Part shown: one piece after another, positions 54,497-64,000 of the stretch
Layout: each line of letters opens with the position of its first letter
How positions within the stretch are numbered: position 1 is the stretch's first letter
From: Janthinobacterium violaceinigrum
GTDB taxonomy: Bacteria > Pseudomonadota > Gammaproteobacteria > Burkholderiales > Burkholderiaceae_D
Assembly: GCF_009208555.1 (NCBI RefSeq)
Contig: NZ_WFLI01000003.1
Location: 215,798-279,797, forward strand
DNA: 64,000 bases
Direction of reading: 5' to 3'
Made by a program: the position numbers and the translations under genes
The notes under the pieces: model-generated
Databases searched by the model: none
Told to the model about the DNA's origin: nothing
What the model saw: only the letters and a program-made list of their open reading frames with translations

Positions 54497-55698
54497 GCGC
54501 CATCTTCGCGCTCTTCGTGCAATAGCTTGTTGACGCTGGCCAGCAGGCTGGTGCCCGAGGTGGTGATGAAGCGGGCGCCCGCCGCTTCCGCTTCCGTGCC
54601 GTAGCTGGCGACTGTATCTTTGCTGCAATACACGACGATGGGCAGCGCGGGCTGGACCTGCCGCACTTCGCGCACCGTGCGCACGCCCGCATCCTTGATG
54701 CGCCGGCGGTTTTCCACCCGCGCCATGTCCGTGATCAGCAGCGCATAGTGTTTCTGTTGCAGCATGGCCAGCGCTTGCCGCATCGACACGGCCTGGTCCA
54801 CCTTGATGTTTTCCCGTTCCAGCTGTTCCACCAGCAAGGTATTGTTGCGCGGGTGGTCGTCCAGCCACAGCACCAGGCTGGCCGGTTTTTGCGCCGTCGG
54901 CATGCCGGCCAGGGCCGTGACGGCGGCGCCCCCGTCCGGCGGATGGGCCAGCAACAGCTGCGTGACGGCTTCCTGCATGTCGTCGAGCGACTTTTGCTGC
55001 AAGCGGCTCAGTTCCGTCACTTCGATTTCCTTGCCGCTTTCCAGGCGCACGGACTCGTTCTTGACCATGCTGTCGGCGCGCTTGATCATGATGGACAGAT
55101 AGATGCGCGTGAGCAGGTAGCCGATCAAAAAGCCATGCACGGAAAAGAACAGCATGATGCCGCCCACCACGGCCATGGCCGTGGGCGTGTCGGTGTCCAG
55201 GCTGGGCGCGATGAAGGCGGCCATGCTGCGCGCGCTGCCGGGCAGGCTTTTGAGCTCGATCAAGCCCACGCCGACGATGATCTTCGTCAGCCAGTCCGAT
55301 ACCTCCACCAGGTTGGAATTGATTTCCATGGGCGTGGGCGTGCCCAGGAACAGGGTGTTGCTGGCGCTGCTGGCGGCCGCATCGGCCGCTGCGGCAGGTG
55401 GCTCGTCCGTGGGACGGCCCTTGGCATTCGTCCGCTCGTCGGGCGGCGCCATGTTGACGGTGCCCGAGGGCAGGGTGCGGGGGATGCCGAACAGAAATCC
55501 CAGCAGCATGCCGCTGACGCAAAAGCCCAGGCTCCATAGCAGGGCCGGCACGGCGTGGTAGTAGGGCGGCAGCAGGGCGCCCGCCAGCACGGCCAGCAAG
55601 CCCGCCAGCAGGATGAACAGCAGGATGTACGGCAGCACGTCGCGCTTGCGCACGGCGGCGGTAGTTGCTGCCTTGCCAACGCTGTCGTTCGGGTCCAC
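54481..55698 (-). CDS. Membrane protein with C-terminal receiver-like domain
   Basis: 405 aa. Two hydrophobic segments near the N-terminus (YILLFILLAGLLAVLAGALL, LLWSLGFCVSGMLLGFLFG) and two in the middle (WLTKIIVGVGLIELKSL, AMAVVGGIMLFFSVHGFLIGYLL) suggest four helices with a cytoplasmic C-terminal part. That part has a receiver-like fold: LVLWLDDHPRNNTLL (acidic pair), LLITDMARVENRR (candidate phospho-Asp) and PIVVYCSKDT. No kinase is adjacent. GTG 55698 is chosen because AAGGAG lies 5 nt upstream. Function unknown. Confidence 0.75.
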   Translation of the reverse strand: MDPNDSVGKAATTAAVRKRDVLPYILLFILLAGLLAVLAGALLPPYYHAVPALLWSLGFCVSGMLLGFLFGIPRTLPSGTVNMAPPDERTNAKGRPTDEPPAAAADAAASSASNTLFLGTPTPMEINSNLVEVSDWLTKIIVGVGLIELKSLPGSARSMAAFIAPSLDTDTPTAMAVVGGIMLFFSVHGFLIGYLLTRIYLSIMIKRADSMVKNESVRLESGKEIEVTELSRLQQKSLDDMQEAVTQLLLAHPPDGGAAVTALAGMPTAQKPASLVLWLDDHPRNNTLLVEQLERENIKVDQAVSMRQALAMLQQKHYALLITDMARVENRRRIKDAGVRTVREVRQVQPALPIVVYCSKDTVASYGTEAEAAGARFITTSGTSLLASVNKLLHEEREDGAQSAP

Positions 55699-55792
55699 GG
55701 CGGCTCCTTGAAAAATGCTGAATCCAGGCACCAACCCGCAGCGTATATAGTCCGTAGGAGCCTCTACTGACATCATAAAAACTGGAGATGCG

Positions 55793-57871
55793 ATGCTATT
55801 GAGAAAACGCAAACTGGTGGCAGCTTGTGCACTGGCATTGTTGGGCATGGGGCGCCAGGTGGCGGCGCAGGGGCCGGCCGATGCCGCCGCAGGGGCCGAA
55901 GAAGCGCGCACCGTGCGCGTGACGGGCCACTACGACAACGCCGTCGGCACGTCGGATGCGGCCAGCCAAGGCGTCATCACGACCGAATTGATCGTCAACC
56001 GGCCCGCCTTGCGCACGGGCGAATTGCTGGAATTCGTGCCGGGGCTGATCGTCACCCAGCATAGCGGCGACGGCAAGGCCAACCAGTATTTCCTGCGCGG
56101 CTTCAACCTGGACCACGGCACGGATTTCGCCACGTATGTGGACGGCATGCCCGTCAACATGCGCACCCACGCCCATGGGCAGGGCTATTCCGACCTCAAT
56201 TTCCTCATTCCCGAGCTGGTGCAGCGCATCGACTACAAAAAAGGCCCGTATTTCGCGGGCGAAGGCGATTTCGCCTCGGCCGGGGCGGCGCGCATCCGCC
56301 TGGCCGACAAATTGCCGCAAGGCCAGGCCAGCATGTCCGTGGGCCAGCATGGCTATGTGCGCGGCGTCGTGGCCGATTCGCTCGGCGCCGGTCCCGGCAC
56401 CTTGCTGTACGGCCTGGAAGTGAACCGCAACAATGGCCCCTGGGACGTGCCGGAACACGTGCGTAAATACAGCGGCGTGCTGCGCTACAGCCAGGGCACG
56501 GCGGACGACGGGTTCAGCGTGACGGGCATGGCGTACAAGAACAGCTGGAATGCCACGGACCAGGTGCCGCTGCGCGCCGTGGAATCGGGCCAGATCGGCC
56601 GTTTCGGCTCGCTGGCGCCCAGCGACGGCGGCGACACCTCGCGCTACAGCCTGTCCTACGCCATGCGCAAGCGCACGGAGAACCGCCTGTTCGAGTTCGA
56701 CGCCTACCTGATCCGCTCGCAGCTGGAACTGGACAGCGATTTCACCTATTTCCTGGCCAACCCGGCCGCAGGCGACCAGTTCCAGCAGAGCGAGCGGCGC
56801 ACGGTGGCGGGCGTGAATGCCAGCGAAAGCTGGAACACGGAGCTGGCAGGGCTCGCCATGCGCAACAAGCTGGGCGTGCAGGCCCGCTACGACCGGCTGT
56901 CGCCCGTGGGCCTGTATAACACGGTGGAGCGCATCCGGCAAAGCACGGTGCGCGAAGACCGCGTGCGCGAGGCCAGTATCGGCCTGTACGGCGAAAACAC
57001 CGTGCAATGGCTGCCCTGGCTGCGTTCCGTGGCGGGCTTGCGCTACGACGCCTACCGTTTCAAAGTCGACAGTAGTATCGACGGCAACAGCGGCACGGCA
57101 AGCGACCATGTGGTGTCGCCCAAGCTGTCATTGATTCTTGGTCCGTGGAGCAAGACGGAATTTTTTGTCAACTACGGCAAGGGGTTTCACAGCAACGATG
57201 CACGGGGCACGACGCAGACGCGCTTGCCCGACGGCACGCCATCGGCGCCCGTCACGCCCCTGGTGCCGACCAAAGGCGTGGAACTGGGGGCGCGCACGGA
57301 ATGGCTGCCGGGCCTGCAAAGCTCGCTGGCCTTGTGGCGCCTCGATATCGCGTCCGAACTGCTGTTCGTGGGCGACGCAGGCGAAACGGAACCGAGCCGC
57401 GCCAGCCGCCGCCACGGCATCGAATGGAACAACCATTACATCGCCGCGCCATGGCTGCTGTTCGACCTGGACCTGGCCGCCTCGCGCTCGCGCTACACGC
57501 AAGATGACCCGGCAGGCAATTTCATTCCCGGCTCGATCGACAAGGTGGCTTCGTTCGGCGTGACGGTGACGGACCAGGGGCCATGGTCGGGCGCCTTCCA
57601 GCTGCGCTACTTCGGCCCCCGTCCCTTGATCGAAGACAATAGCGTGCGCTCCGCCTCGACGACGTTGGCGTACGCGCGCGTGGCGTATCAGCTCAACCGC
57701 AGGACGCGGCTGTCGCTCGACGTGTTCAACCTGTTCAACAAACGGGCCAGCGACATCGATTATTATTACGCGTCGCGCCTGCCCGGCGAAGCGCAGGAGG
57801 GCGTTAACGACCGGCATTTCCATCCCGTGGAACCCCGTTCCGCGCGCCTGACCTTGTCATATGCGTTTTAA
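55793..57871 (+). CDS. TonB-dependent receptor
   Basis: 692-aa outer-membrane receptor without STN domain. Signal peptide LVAACALALLGMGRQVAAQ. The plug contains ELLEFVPGLIVTQHSGDGKANQYFLRGFNLDHGTDFATYVDG and NMRTHAHGQGYSDLNFLIPELVQRIDYKKGPY in the usual order; the barrel ends in RLTLSYAF. This subgroup with the HAHGQGYSDLNFLIPE motif is common in beta- and gammaproteobacteria; the ligand is unknown. It is divergent from the membrane-receiver gene, with ATG at 55793 after CTGGAGA. Confidence 0.88.
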   Translation: MLLRKRKLVAACALALLGMGRQVAAQGPADAAAGAEEARTVRVTGHYDNAVGTSDAASQGVITTELIVNRPALRTGELLEFVPGLIVTQHSGDGKANQYFLRGFNLDHGTDFATYVDGMPVNMRTHAHGQGYSDLNFLIPELVQRIDYKKGPYFAGEGDFASAGAARIRLADKLPQGQASMSVGQHGYVRGVVADSLGAGPGTLLYGLEVNRNNGPWDVPEHVRKYSGVLRYSQGTADDGFSVTGMAYKNSWNATDQVPLRAVESGQIGRFGSLAPSDGGDTSRYSLSYAMRKRTENRLFEFDAYLIRSQLELDSDFTYFLANPAAGDQFQQSERRTVAGVNASESWNTELAGLAMRNKLGVQARYDRLSPVGLYNTVERIRQSTVREDRVREASIGLYGENTVQWLPWLRSVAGLRYDAYRFKVDSSIDGNSGTASDHVVSPKLSLILGPWSKTEFFVNYGKGFHSNDARGTTQTRLPDGTPSAPVTPLVPTKGVELGARTEWLPGLQSSLALWRLDIASELLFVGDAGETEPSRASRRHGIEWNNHYIAAPWLLFDLDLAASRSRYTQDDPAGNFIPGSIDKVASFGVTVTDQGPWSGAFQLRYFGPRPLIEDNSVRSASTTLAYARVAYQLNRRTRLSLDVFNLFNKRASDIDYYYASRLPGEAQEGVNDRHFHPVEPRSARLTLSYAF

Positions 57872-57931
57872 AAGGGGTAGACTGCGGCCATGGCGCCCGC
57901 TGTGGGCGCCTGTCGTTACCCACAATATTGA

Positions 57932-58477
57932 ATGACAGATAATTTAGTACACACCAGCAAATTCCTTTCCCTCATACTGCGCCACGCGCCTGAAAAAATC
58001 GGCCTCGCGCTCGATCCCCAGGGCTGGGCCGACATCGGCCAGCTGCTGGCCCAGGCGGCCCGGCATGGCCGGCGCCTTTCCCGTGAACAATTAGATGACG
58101 TGGTGGCGCGCGACAGCAAGACGCGCTATGCGATCAGCGCCGACGGCTTGCGCATCCGCGCCAACCAGGGCCACTCCTTGGCCGCCGTCGATATCGCTCT
58201 GCCGCCCGCCACGCCGCCTGCCGTCCTGTACCACGGCACGGCCAGCCGTTTCGTCGAGGCGATCCGCGCTGACGGCCTGCTGCCCGGATCGCGCAATCAC
58301 GTGCACCTGTCTGCCAACCGCGAAACGGCCGTGGCCGTGGGCGCGCGCCACGGCAAGCCCGTCGTGCTGACGGTGGATGCGGCCGCCATGCAGCAGCACG
58401 GTCACATGTTCTACGTGGCGGACAATGGCGTGTGGCTGGCGGACGCCGTGCCGCAGGCCTTCATCGCTTTTCCCTGA
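57932..58477 (+). CDS. kptA: RNA 2'-phosphotransferase (Tpt1/KptA)
   Basis: Transfers an internal 2'-phosphate from RNA to NAD. In eukaryotes this finishes tRNA splicing; in bacteria the physiological substrate is uncertain. 181 aa. Seen: [17 protein letters not shown] with conserved Arg-His, the N-terminal winged-helix part [21 protein letters not shown], the NAD-binding loop [31 protein letters not shown] and [15 protein letters not shown]. All signature residues are present. No RNA ligase or splicing gene is nearby. Confidence 0.93.
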   Translation: MTDNLVHTSKFLSLILRHAPEKIGLALDPQGWADIGQLLAQAARHGRRLSREQLDDVVARDSKTRYAISADGLRIRANQGHSLAAVDIALPPATPPAVLYHGTASRFVEAIRADGLLPGSRNHVHLSANRETAVAVGARHGKPVVLTVDAAAMQQHGHMFYVADNGVWLADAVPQAFIAFP

Positions 58478-58508
58478 CGAGGAGGCGGACTGCCCCTGCT
58501 ACGCGGGC

Positions 58509-59393
<885 letters not shown>

Positions 59394-59452
59394 CTACGGC
59401 CTAATCCACCCGTTGATAAGCGGCTGGAACCGGCATGGCCTCATTAGCCGTG

Positions 59453-60667
59453 CTAATGAATGAGGGCTTTCGCCCTGGCTTGCCCCTGGCGCTTGCGGCG
59501 CCAGACCAGCACGCCCGTCACGCTCAGGCCCGCCACCAGCACGCCCATGGCGCAGATGAACAGTTTGAAAGGCCAGCCCCACATCGAGGCCATGTGCAGG
59601 GCGCTGATCCAGCTGCGGATGGTGTCGCCGCTGGCGGCGCCCGTGGGCAGCCACGCGGCCAGCTGCCGGCCGCTGGCCGCATCGAAAAAGACGGTGGTCA
59701 GGCCCTTGTGGGCGCGCACGTCGCGGCTGCTGCGCACGTGGTAGCTGTACACGCCCAGTTCGCGTTCATACGCGAGCGCGTTTTCCTCGATGATGTCAAA
59801 CGCGTGCCGGTGCGCCAGCTGCGCCATCAGCAGGCGGCCCTGCGCGCGCGCGGCCGGCCAGTCCAGCTGCGGCCCTGGCGACGGCGCGTGCCGGGCCACG
59901 ATTTCCTCGGCGCCCTGGTGCGGGAACAGCGGTTGCATCACGGCCGCATACACGCCGTACAGGTTGAAGGCGACGCCGCTCCAGGCAAACACCAGCAGCA
60001 TGGCCCACAGCCACAGGCCGCCCGCGCGGTGCAGGTCGAATACCAGTTTATAGCTGCCGCCATGGCGGCGCAGCAGCCACGAAGGACGCCAGCGCAGCAA
60101 CCACGGCTTGCTGCCGGGCGAGCGTTTTTTCAGGCGCGCGGGGAAGGTCAGGGCGGCGCCGATGAAGCAGTCGACGGTCCACAGGATGGCGATCAGGCCG
60201 AACACGAGCAAGCCCGTATCGCCCAGCGCCAGCGCATAATGCAGGCGCTCGATGAAGGGCAGCAGGTTGATGGCGCCCTGGCCGATATCGCCCCACTGGC
60301 GCCGGCCCAGCAGCGCGCCCGTGTAGGGATCGACGAAGACTTCATTGCTGGCCAGCGGCGCCTCGCCAGCCGGGCGCAGGTAGAACTGCATGCTGCGGCC
60401 GGGCGGCGCCGACAGGGGCGCGTACGTGACGCTCGCCTGCGGGAAGCGCGCGGCCACCATGTCGCGCAGTTGCAGGGCATCGAGCGGCGCGGCGCCGGGC
60501 GCGGGCGGCGCTGCGCGGAAGACGGCGGGCAGCAGGGCCGCCTCCAGTTCATCCTTCCACGCCAGCGCGCTGCCCGTGACGCCGGCCACGATGAGGAAGC
60601 CGGCCATCAGCAGGCCCGCGTAGCGGTGCATGGCCGCCAGCGCGGGCCGCATGTGCAGCGCCGGCAT
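59453..60667 (-). CDS. PepSY-domain membrane protein (iron-uptake associated)
   Basis: 404 aa, about four transmembrane helices: MHRYAGLLMAGFLIVAGVTGSALAW near the start, then LLVFGLIAILWTVDCFIGA, LWLWAMLLVFAWSGVAFNLY and FKLFICAMGVLVAGLSVTGVLVW. Conserved His residues in the helix ends (LHMRPALAAMHRYAG, LHYALALGD, DLHRAGGLW, ALHMASMWG) fit a heme- or iron-reducing membrane protein as proposed for PepSY/PiuB relatives. Its start (60667) overlaps the stop of the STN-type receptor gene by one base, so they are co-translated; a role in freeing iron from the imported siderophore is inferred. Confidence 0.85.
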   Translation of the reverse strand: MPALHMRPALAAMHRYAGLLMAGFLIVAGVTGSALAWKDELEAALLPAVFRAAPPAPGAAPLDALQLRDMVAARFPQASVTYAPLSAPPGRSMQFYLRPAGEAPLASNEVFVDPYTGALLGRRQWGDIGQGAINLLPFIERLHYALALGDTGLLVFGLIAILWTVDCFIGAALTFPARLKKRSPGSKPWLLRWRPSWLLRRHGGSYKLVFDLHRAGGLWLWAMLLVFAWSGVAFNLYGVYAAVMQPLFPHQGAEEIVARHAPSPGPQLDWPAARAQGRLLMAQLAHRHAFDIIEENALAYERELGVYSYHVRSSRDVRAHKGLTTVFFDAASGRQLAAWLPTGAASGDTIRSWISALHMASMWGWPFKLFICAMGVLVAGLSVTGVLVWRRKRQGQARAKALIH

Positions 60668-63141
60668 CAGAACCTGTACATGGCGCTGACGTTGGCCGTG
60701 CGTTCGGCATTGCGGTAGCACAGGCCCGGCAGGTAGCCGCAGTCATACAGGGTCTGCTTGTTCAGCACATTGTTGACGTTGAGGGAAAACTGCCACGGTC
60801 CGCGCGACACGCCCAGCGCCGCATCCCACTGCGTCAGGCCGCCATTGCGGATGTTCAGGTTGTCGCCGTCCGAATTGGAGCGCATGGCGCCCAGGAAGCG
60901 CATGCCCAGCGCCGCATACGCGGGCAGGGCCTCGCCCATGCTGAACGACTGGCGCGCCCAGGCCGAGGCGCTGTGGCGCGGCGCGCCCGGCTGCTGCAGG
61001 CCCAGGTCGCCGTTATTGCTCTTCGTCACTTCCGTATCGAGATAGGTGTACTGGGCGATCAGGCTCAGACGGCTTGCCAATTCCGTGCGCGCTTCCAGTT
61101 CCACGCCGCGCGCCTTGACTTGTCCCGTCTGCAGCAGGAAGCCCGGGTTGCCGATGTCGGACGTGGAGACATTGTCGCGCACCAGGTCGAACACGGCGGC
61201 CGTGTAGCTGGCGCGCTGGCCCGCGGGTTCGTAGCGCACGCCCGCTTCCAGCTGCTTGCCGCGCGACGGTTTCAAGGCACCGCCGCCCGCCATCGTGCCC
61301 AGTTCGGGCGAGAACGAGCTGGCGTAGCTGACGTACGGCGCCCAGCCGCCATCGAACAGGTAGACGGCGCCCAGGCGGCCCGTGGTGGCCGATGGCGACT
61401 GGTGGTAATCGGGTTTGACGGCGCCGCTGGCCAGGTCGATGACGTCGCGCGCTTGCGTGGCCTTGTCGCGGCGCAGGCCGGCCGTCACCACCCAGCGCTC
61501 CCATTTCAATTGATCCTGCGCGTACAGGCCCAGCTGGCGCGACGGGGCGTCCGCGCGGGTCGGCGTTTTCGACGGCACCAGCGGCTGCTTGCCGTACACG
61601 GGGCGGTACAGGTCGAGCGGTTCGACAAAGCCTTTCTGGTAGCGGTATTCGTCCGTGTTGCGGATATGGGCGTAATCGACGCCCAGCAGCACCTGGTGCG
61701 CCAGGGCACCCGTGGCGAAGCGCGCCTGCAGCTGCGTGTCGGCGAACAGGCTTTTCGAATCCGTGTCGACGGGCCAGAAATAGCGCTCCACCGTGCCGTC
61801 ATCGTTCAGGCCGCCGGGGAACATGTCCGTGCGGTCGTTGTTCAGGCGCGTGTAGCGCAGGTTCTGGCGCAGCGACCAGGTGTCGTTGAACGCATGCTCG
61901 AACTCGTAGCCCAGCATGGTGTTGCGGCGCTTGAAGCGGTTGTCGTCGCCCATCAGGTTGACCCCGGGGTCCACCTGGCCCCGCGGGCCCGGTTGCAGCA
62001 GCTGGTTCGGGAATGCGTACTGCTGGTTGTCCTTTTCGTAGCGGGCCAGCAGGGTCAGACGCGTGGCGGGACCCGCCTGCCATGTGAGCGAGGGGGCAAC
62101 ATACAGGCGGTTGTCGCGGTCGCGGGCCAGCCGCGTCCGGGCTTCGCGGCCCAGCATGACGATCCTCCAGGTCCAGGCGCCGGGCGCATCGAGCGTGCCG
62201 CCCACGTCGGCTTTCAGCTGGCGGCGCTGGTAGCTGCCGTATTCCACGCCCGCTTCGCGCACGGCGTCCGCGCTGGGACGCTTGCTGACGGCGTTGACCA
62301 TGCCGCCCGGCGGTATCTGCCCGTACAGCACGGAGGCGGGGCCGCGCAGCACTTCCAGGCGCTCCAGCCCATATGGCTCGATGGAAGCGCCAAAGGTGCG
62401 GCCCGAATTGCGCAAGCCGTCCTGCAGGATGCCCGTCGTCTCGATGGTGAAACCGCGCAGCAGCGAGGAATCGTCGCTGCCCAGCGGGCGCTGGTTCGGC
62501 GTCACGCCGGCCGTGTAGCGCAGGGTTTCATCGAGCGATTCGGCATTGCGGTCGCTGATTTCATCGGCCGTGACGACGGACACGGATTGCGGGTTTTCAT
62601 TCAGGGCCGTATCTGTCTTGGTGGCCGAGGCGGCGCGCCGCGCCACATAGCCGCGCACGGGGCCGGTGGCCGTCTCGCGGTCGGCAGCGGCACTGATGGT
62701 GATGGCGGGCAGGGTGGCGCTGGCCTGCGCCGGTGCGCCCGGCTGCGGCTGCGTGGCCGTGGCCTCGGCCCGCAGCGCATACGCGCCATTGGCGCCATCG
62801 ACCACGCGCACGCCCTGGCCGCGCAGCAGTTCCTCGAAGCCCTGGCGCACGGTATAGCTGCCCGCCAGGCCGGCGCTGCGCTTGCCCTGCAGGAGGGTGG
62901 CATCGGCCGACAGTTCCACGCCGGCCGCGCTGGCGAACGTGGTCAGGACCCGCTCCAGCGGCCCCGCGGGGATTGCGTACTGGCGCTTGGCTTGCGTATT
63001 CTCAAGCGCCTGGGCGCGGGCGGCAGGGGCCGCGATGGCCAGGGTTCCCGCCGCGGCGCCTGCCAGGAACAGGGCCTGGATGGCGGCGGCAAGGGGAAAC
63101 GGACGCAGTTTGCGGGCGGGCGCGGTGGAGCGGTGGGGCAT
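60667..63141 (-). CDS. TonB-dependent siderophore receptor with STN domain
   Basis: 824-aa outer-membrane receptor of the FoxA/FhuA-like group. Signal peptide (AAAIQALFLAGAAAGTLAIAAP, cleavage near ARAQA). STN domain (about 53-125): YAIPAGPLERVLTTFASAAGVEL, GLAGSYTVRQGFEELLRGQGV. Plug: NPQSVSVVTADEISDRNAESLDETLRYTAGV and LERLEVLRGPASVLYGQIPPGGMVNAVSKRP. The barrel ends in ANVSAMYRF. The STN domain matches the FecR-like gene just upstream. ATG 63141 is chosen with AAGGA 9 nt upstream. The intergenic 63142-63255 is AT-rich; no clear Fur box is seen there. Confidence 0.92.
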   Translation of the reverse strand: MPHRSTAPARKLRPFPLAAAIQALFLAGAAAGTLAIAAPAARAQALENTQAKRQYAIPAGPLERVLTTFASAAGVELSADATLLQGKRSAGLAGSYTVRQGFEELLRGQGVRVVDGANGAYALRAEATATQPQPGAPAQASATLPAITISAAADRETATGPVRGYVARRAASATKTDTALNENPQSVSVVTADEISDRNAESLDETLRYTAGVTPNQRPLGSDDSSLLRGFTIETTGILQDGLRNSGRTFGASIEPYGLERLEVLRGPASVLYGQIPPGGMVNAVSKRPSADAVREAGVEYGSYQRRQLKADVGGTLDAPGAWTWRIVMLGREARTRLARDRDNRLYVAPSLTWQAGPATRLTLLARYEKDNQQYAFPNQLLQPGPRGQVDPGVNLMGDDNRFKRRNTMLGYEFEHAFNDTWSLRQNLRYTRLNNDRTDMFPGGLNDDGTVERYFWPVDTDSKSLFADTQLQARFATGALAHQVLLGVDYAHIRNTDEYRYQKGFVEPLDLYRPVYGKQPLVPSKTPTRADAPSRQLGLYAQDQLKWERWVVTAGLRRDKATQARDVIDLASGAVKPDYHQSPSATTGRLGAVYLFDGGWAPYVSYASSFSPELGTMAGGGALKPSRGKQLEAGVRYEPAGQRASYTAAVFDLVRDNVSTSDIGNPGFLLQTGQVKARGVELEARTELASRLSLIAQYTYLDTEVTKSNNGDLGLQQPGAPRHSASAWARQSFSMGEALPAYAALGMRFLGAMRSNSDGDNLNIRNGGLTQWDAALGVSRGPWQFSLNVNNVLNKQTLYDCGYLPGLCYRNAERTANVSAMYRF

Positions 63142-63255
63142 GGTGCATATCCTTGGGAATGGGGAGAAAAATTTTGTTCTTCCCGTATTCCGAACGAAAA
63201 GCAAAAACCCTCAACGTTTTTTCACTTATTTTGAATTTATTTTTGACGGTGCCGC

Positions 63256-64000
63256 TCAAGAGGCGGGGCGCGGCCCCACGCTGACCCAGTAGCGCGTGCG
63301 GTAGGCCAGCTGCACGGGCAGGCTGGCGGCCAGGTTGGCCAGCGAGCGGTCCGTATGGCGCAGGGAAAACACGCCCGTCACGCGCAGGCCGGAGACGGAC
63401 TCGTCGCAGCGCAGTACGCCATGGCGGTAGCGCCCCAGTTCCGCCAGCAGCTCGCCCAGCGGCATGCGCTCGGCCACCAGGCTGCCATGCGCCCAGGCGG
63501 CGGCGCTGTCTTCCACCGTGCCGATATCGTGCACGGCGTGGCGCGTATAGCCGGCGCGCTGGCCCGCCTGCAGGTGCACGGGCGCGGCGCCGTCCTGCGA
63601 CGGTTGCAGGGCCACGGCGCCCTGGAACACGGCCACGCGGCTGGCGCCATCGCCGAGGCGCACGGAAAAGCGCGTGCCCAGCGCCGTGGCCGTGCCTTGC
63701 GGCGTTTCCACCAGCAGCGGACGATAGACTGCCGCCGCTTCATGCGCGCTGGTGACGAGGATGGCGCCCGCGCGCAGCACGATACGCCGCTCGTTGGCGC
63801 CATAGTGCACGTCGATGGCGCTGGCCGTGTCCAGCACCAGCTGCGTGCCGTCGGCCAGCACGATGGCGCGCGTCTCGCCAACAGCCGTGCGGTAGTCGCT
63901 GGCGGTGCGCTGCCACAGCGGCGAGTCGTGCGCCAGCAGCGCCGTGCCGCCGCCCGCCGCGATCAGGCCCAGCAGCTGCAAGGCGCGCCGGCGGCCCGTG
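63256..64000 (-). CDS. FecR-family anti-sigma regulator (5' end outside window)
   Basis: Visible part about 247 codons, reading in from the right edge. The frame continues beyond a TTG at 63981 to the end of the window, so the DUF4880-type N-terminus is missing. Seen: membrane segment LQLLGLIAAGGGTALLA, LADGTQLVLDTASAIDVHY, LVETPQGTATALGTRFSVRLGDG, and the C-terminal AERMPLGELLAELGRYRHGVLRCDESVSGLRVTGVFSL. It precedes the STN-type receptor on the same strand; a FecI-type sigma gene is expected just outside the window. Confidence 0.92.
   Translation of the reverse strand, partial: TGRRRALQLLGLIAAGGGTALLAHDSPLWQRTASDYRTAVGETRAIVLADGTQLVLDTASAIDVHYGANERRIVLRAGAILVTSAHEAAAVYRPLLVETPQGTATALGTRFSVRLGDGASRVAVFQGAVALQPSQDGAAPVHLQAGQRAGYTRHAVHDIGTVEDSAAAWAHGSLVAERMPLGELLAELGRYRHGVLRCDESVSGLRVTGVFSLRHTDRSLANLAASLPVQLAYRTRYWVSVGPRPAS

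Noticed and set aside
57890..57915. GGCGCCC-GCTGT-GGGCGCC hairpin after the 55.8 kb receptor as a terminator
   Set aside because: A stem exists but no T-run follows, and kptA starts within 20-40 bp.

Overview
The window looks like a chromosomal segment of a GC-rich betaproteobacterium, most likely an Oxalobacteraceae member of the Janthinobacterium/Massilia/Duganella type. This is an inference from high GC with strong third-position bias, four TonB-dependent receptors, a MHYT-type hybrid kinase, and a dispersed GGGGTCAGACCC palindrome typical of such genomes. No rRNA, tRNA, CRISPR array, insertion sequence or prophage is seen. About 48 genes are annotated; the first (ppc) and last (FecR-like) are cut by the window edges.

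Layout. 1-5.0 kb: central carbon genes (ppc 3' part, gap, pyk). 5.2-6.5 kb: a small secreted protein and a NYN/LOTUS protein. 6.6-10.8 kb: an iron module with a Fur box, FecI-type sigma factor, FecR-type anti-sigma factor and TonB-dependent receptor. 10.8-24.9 kb: an SseB-like pair, a hybrid histidine kinase with an HD-GYP response regulator, an APH(6)-like kinase, a lipoprotein hydrolase, a DUF481 barrel, an OmpR/EnvZ-type pair, a VirK-like protein and hemB. 25-28.4 kb: metallo-hydrolase, msrA, a LuxR-type regulator and a DUF1842-like protein. 28.6-33.2 kb: a homogentisate-type aromatic catabolic operon (MFS, FAD hydroxylase, DUF2783-like protein, hmgA).

33.2-51.1 kb is the most striking part: an organosulfur scavenging island. 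It holds three flavin-dependent (LLM) monooxygenases, a sigma-54 activator without an N-terminal sensor domain (SfnR-like), a TonB-dependent receptor, a type II lumazine synthase behind an FMN riboswitch, and two paralogues of the DszB desulfinase that keep its Cys/His/Arg/Gly catalytic signature. It also holds an ABC importer with two binding proteins and two permeases, an MFS carrier, and a class II aldolase-like protein lacking one metal ligand. Five -24/-12 promoters can be read by eye. Three intergenic regions carry seven copies of one dyad, CTGYTG-N6-CARCAG, whose centres are 21, 30, 30 and 41 bp apart, close to whole helical turns. My reading is one sigma-54 regulon: outer-membrane uptake, inner-membrane uptake, FMNH2-dependent oxidation, sulfinate desulfination, and a matched flavin supply.

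51.1-55.7 kb: a small secreted ORF, a fusion protein (NodB deacetylase, caspase-like protease, TPR), a small possible immunity-type protein, and a membrane protein with a receiver-like C-terminus. 55.8-64.0 kb: a TonB-dependent receptor, kptA, an aldo/keto reductase, and a second iron module on the minus strand (FecR-like, STN-type receptor, PepSY protein) running off the right edge.
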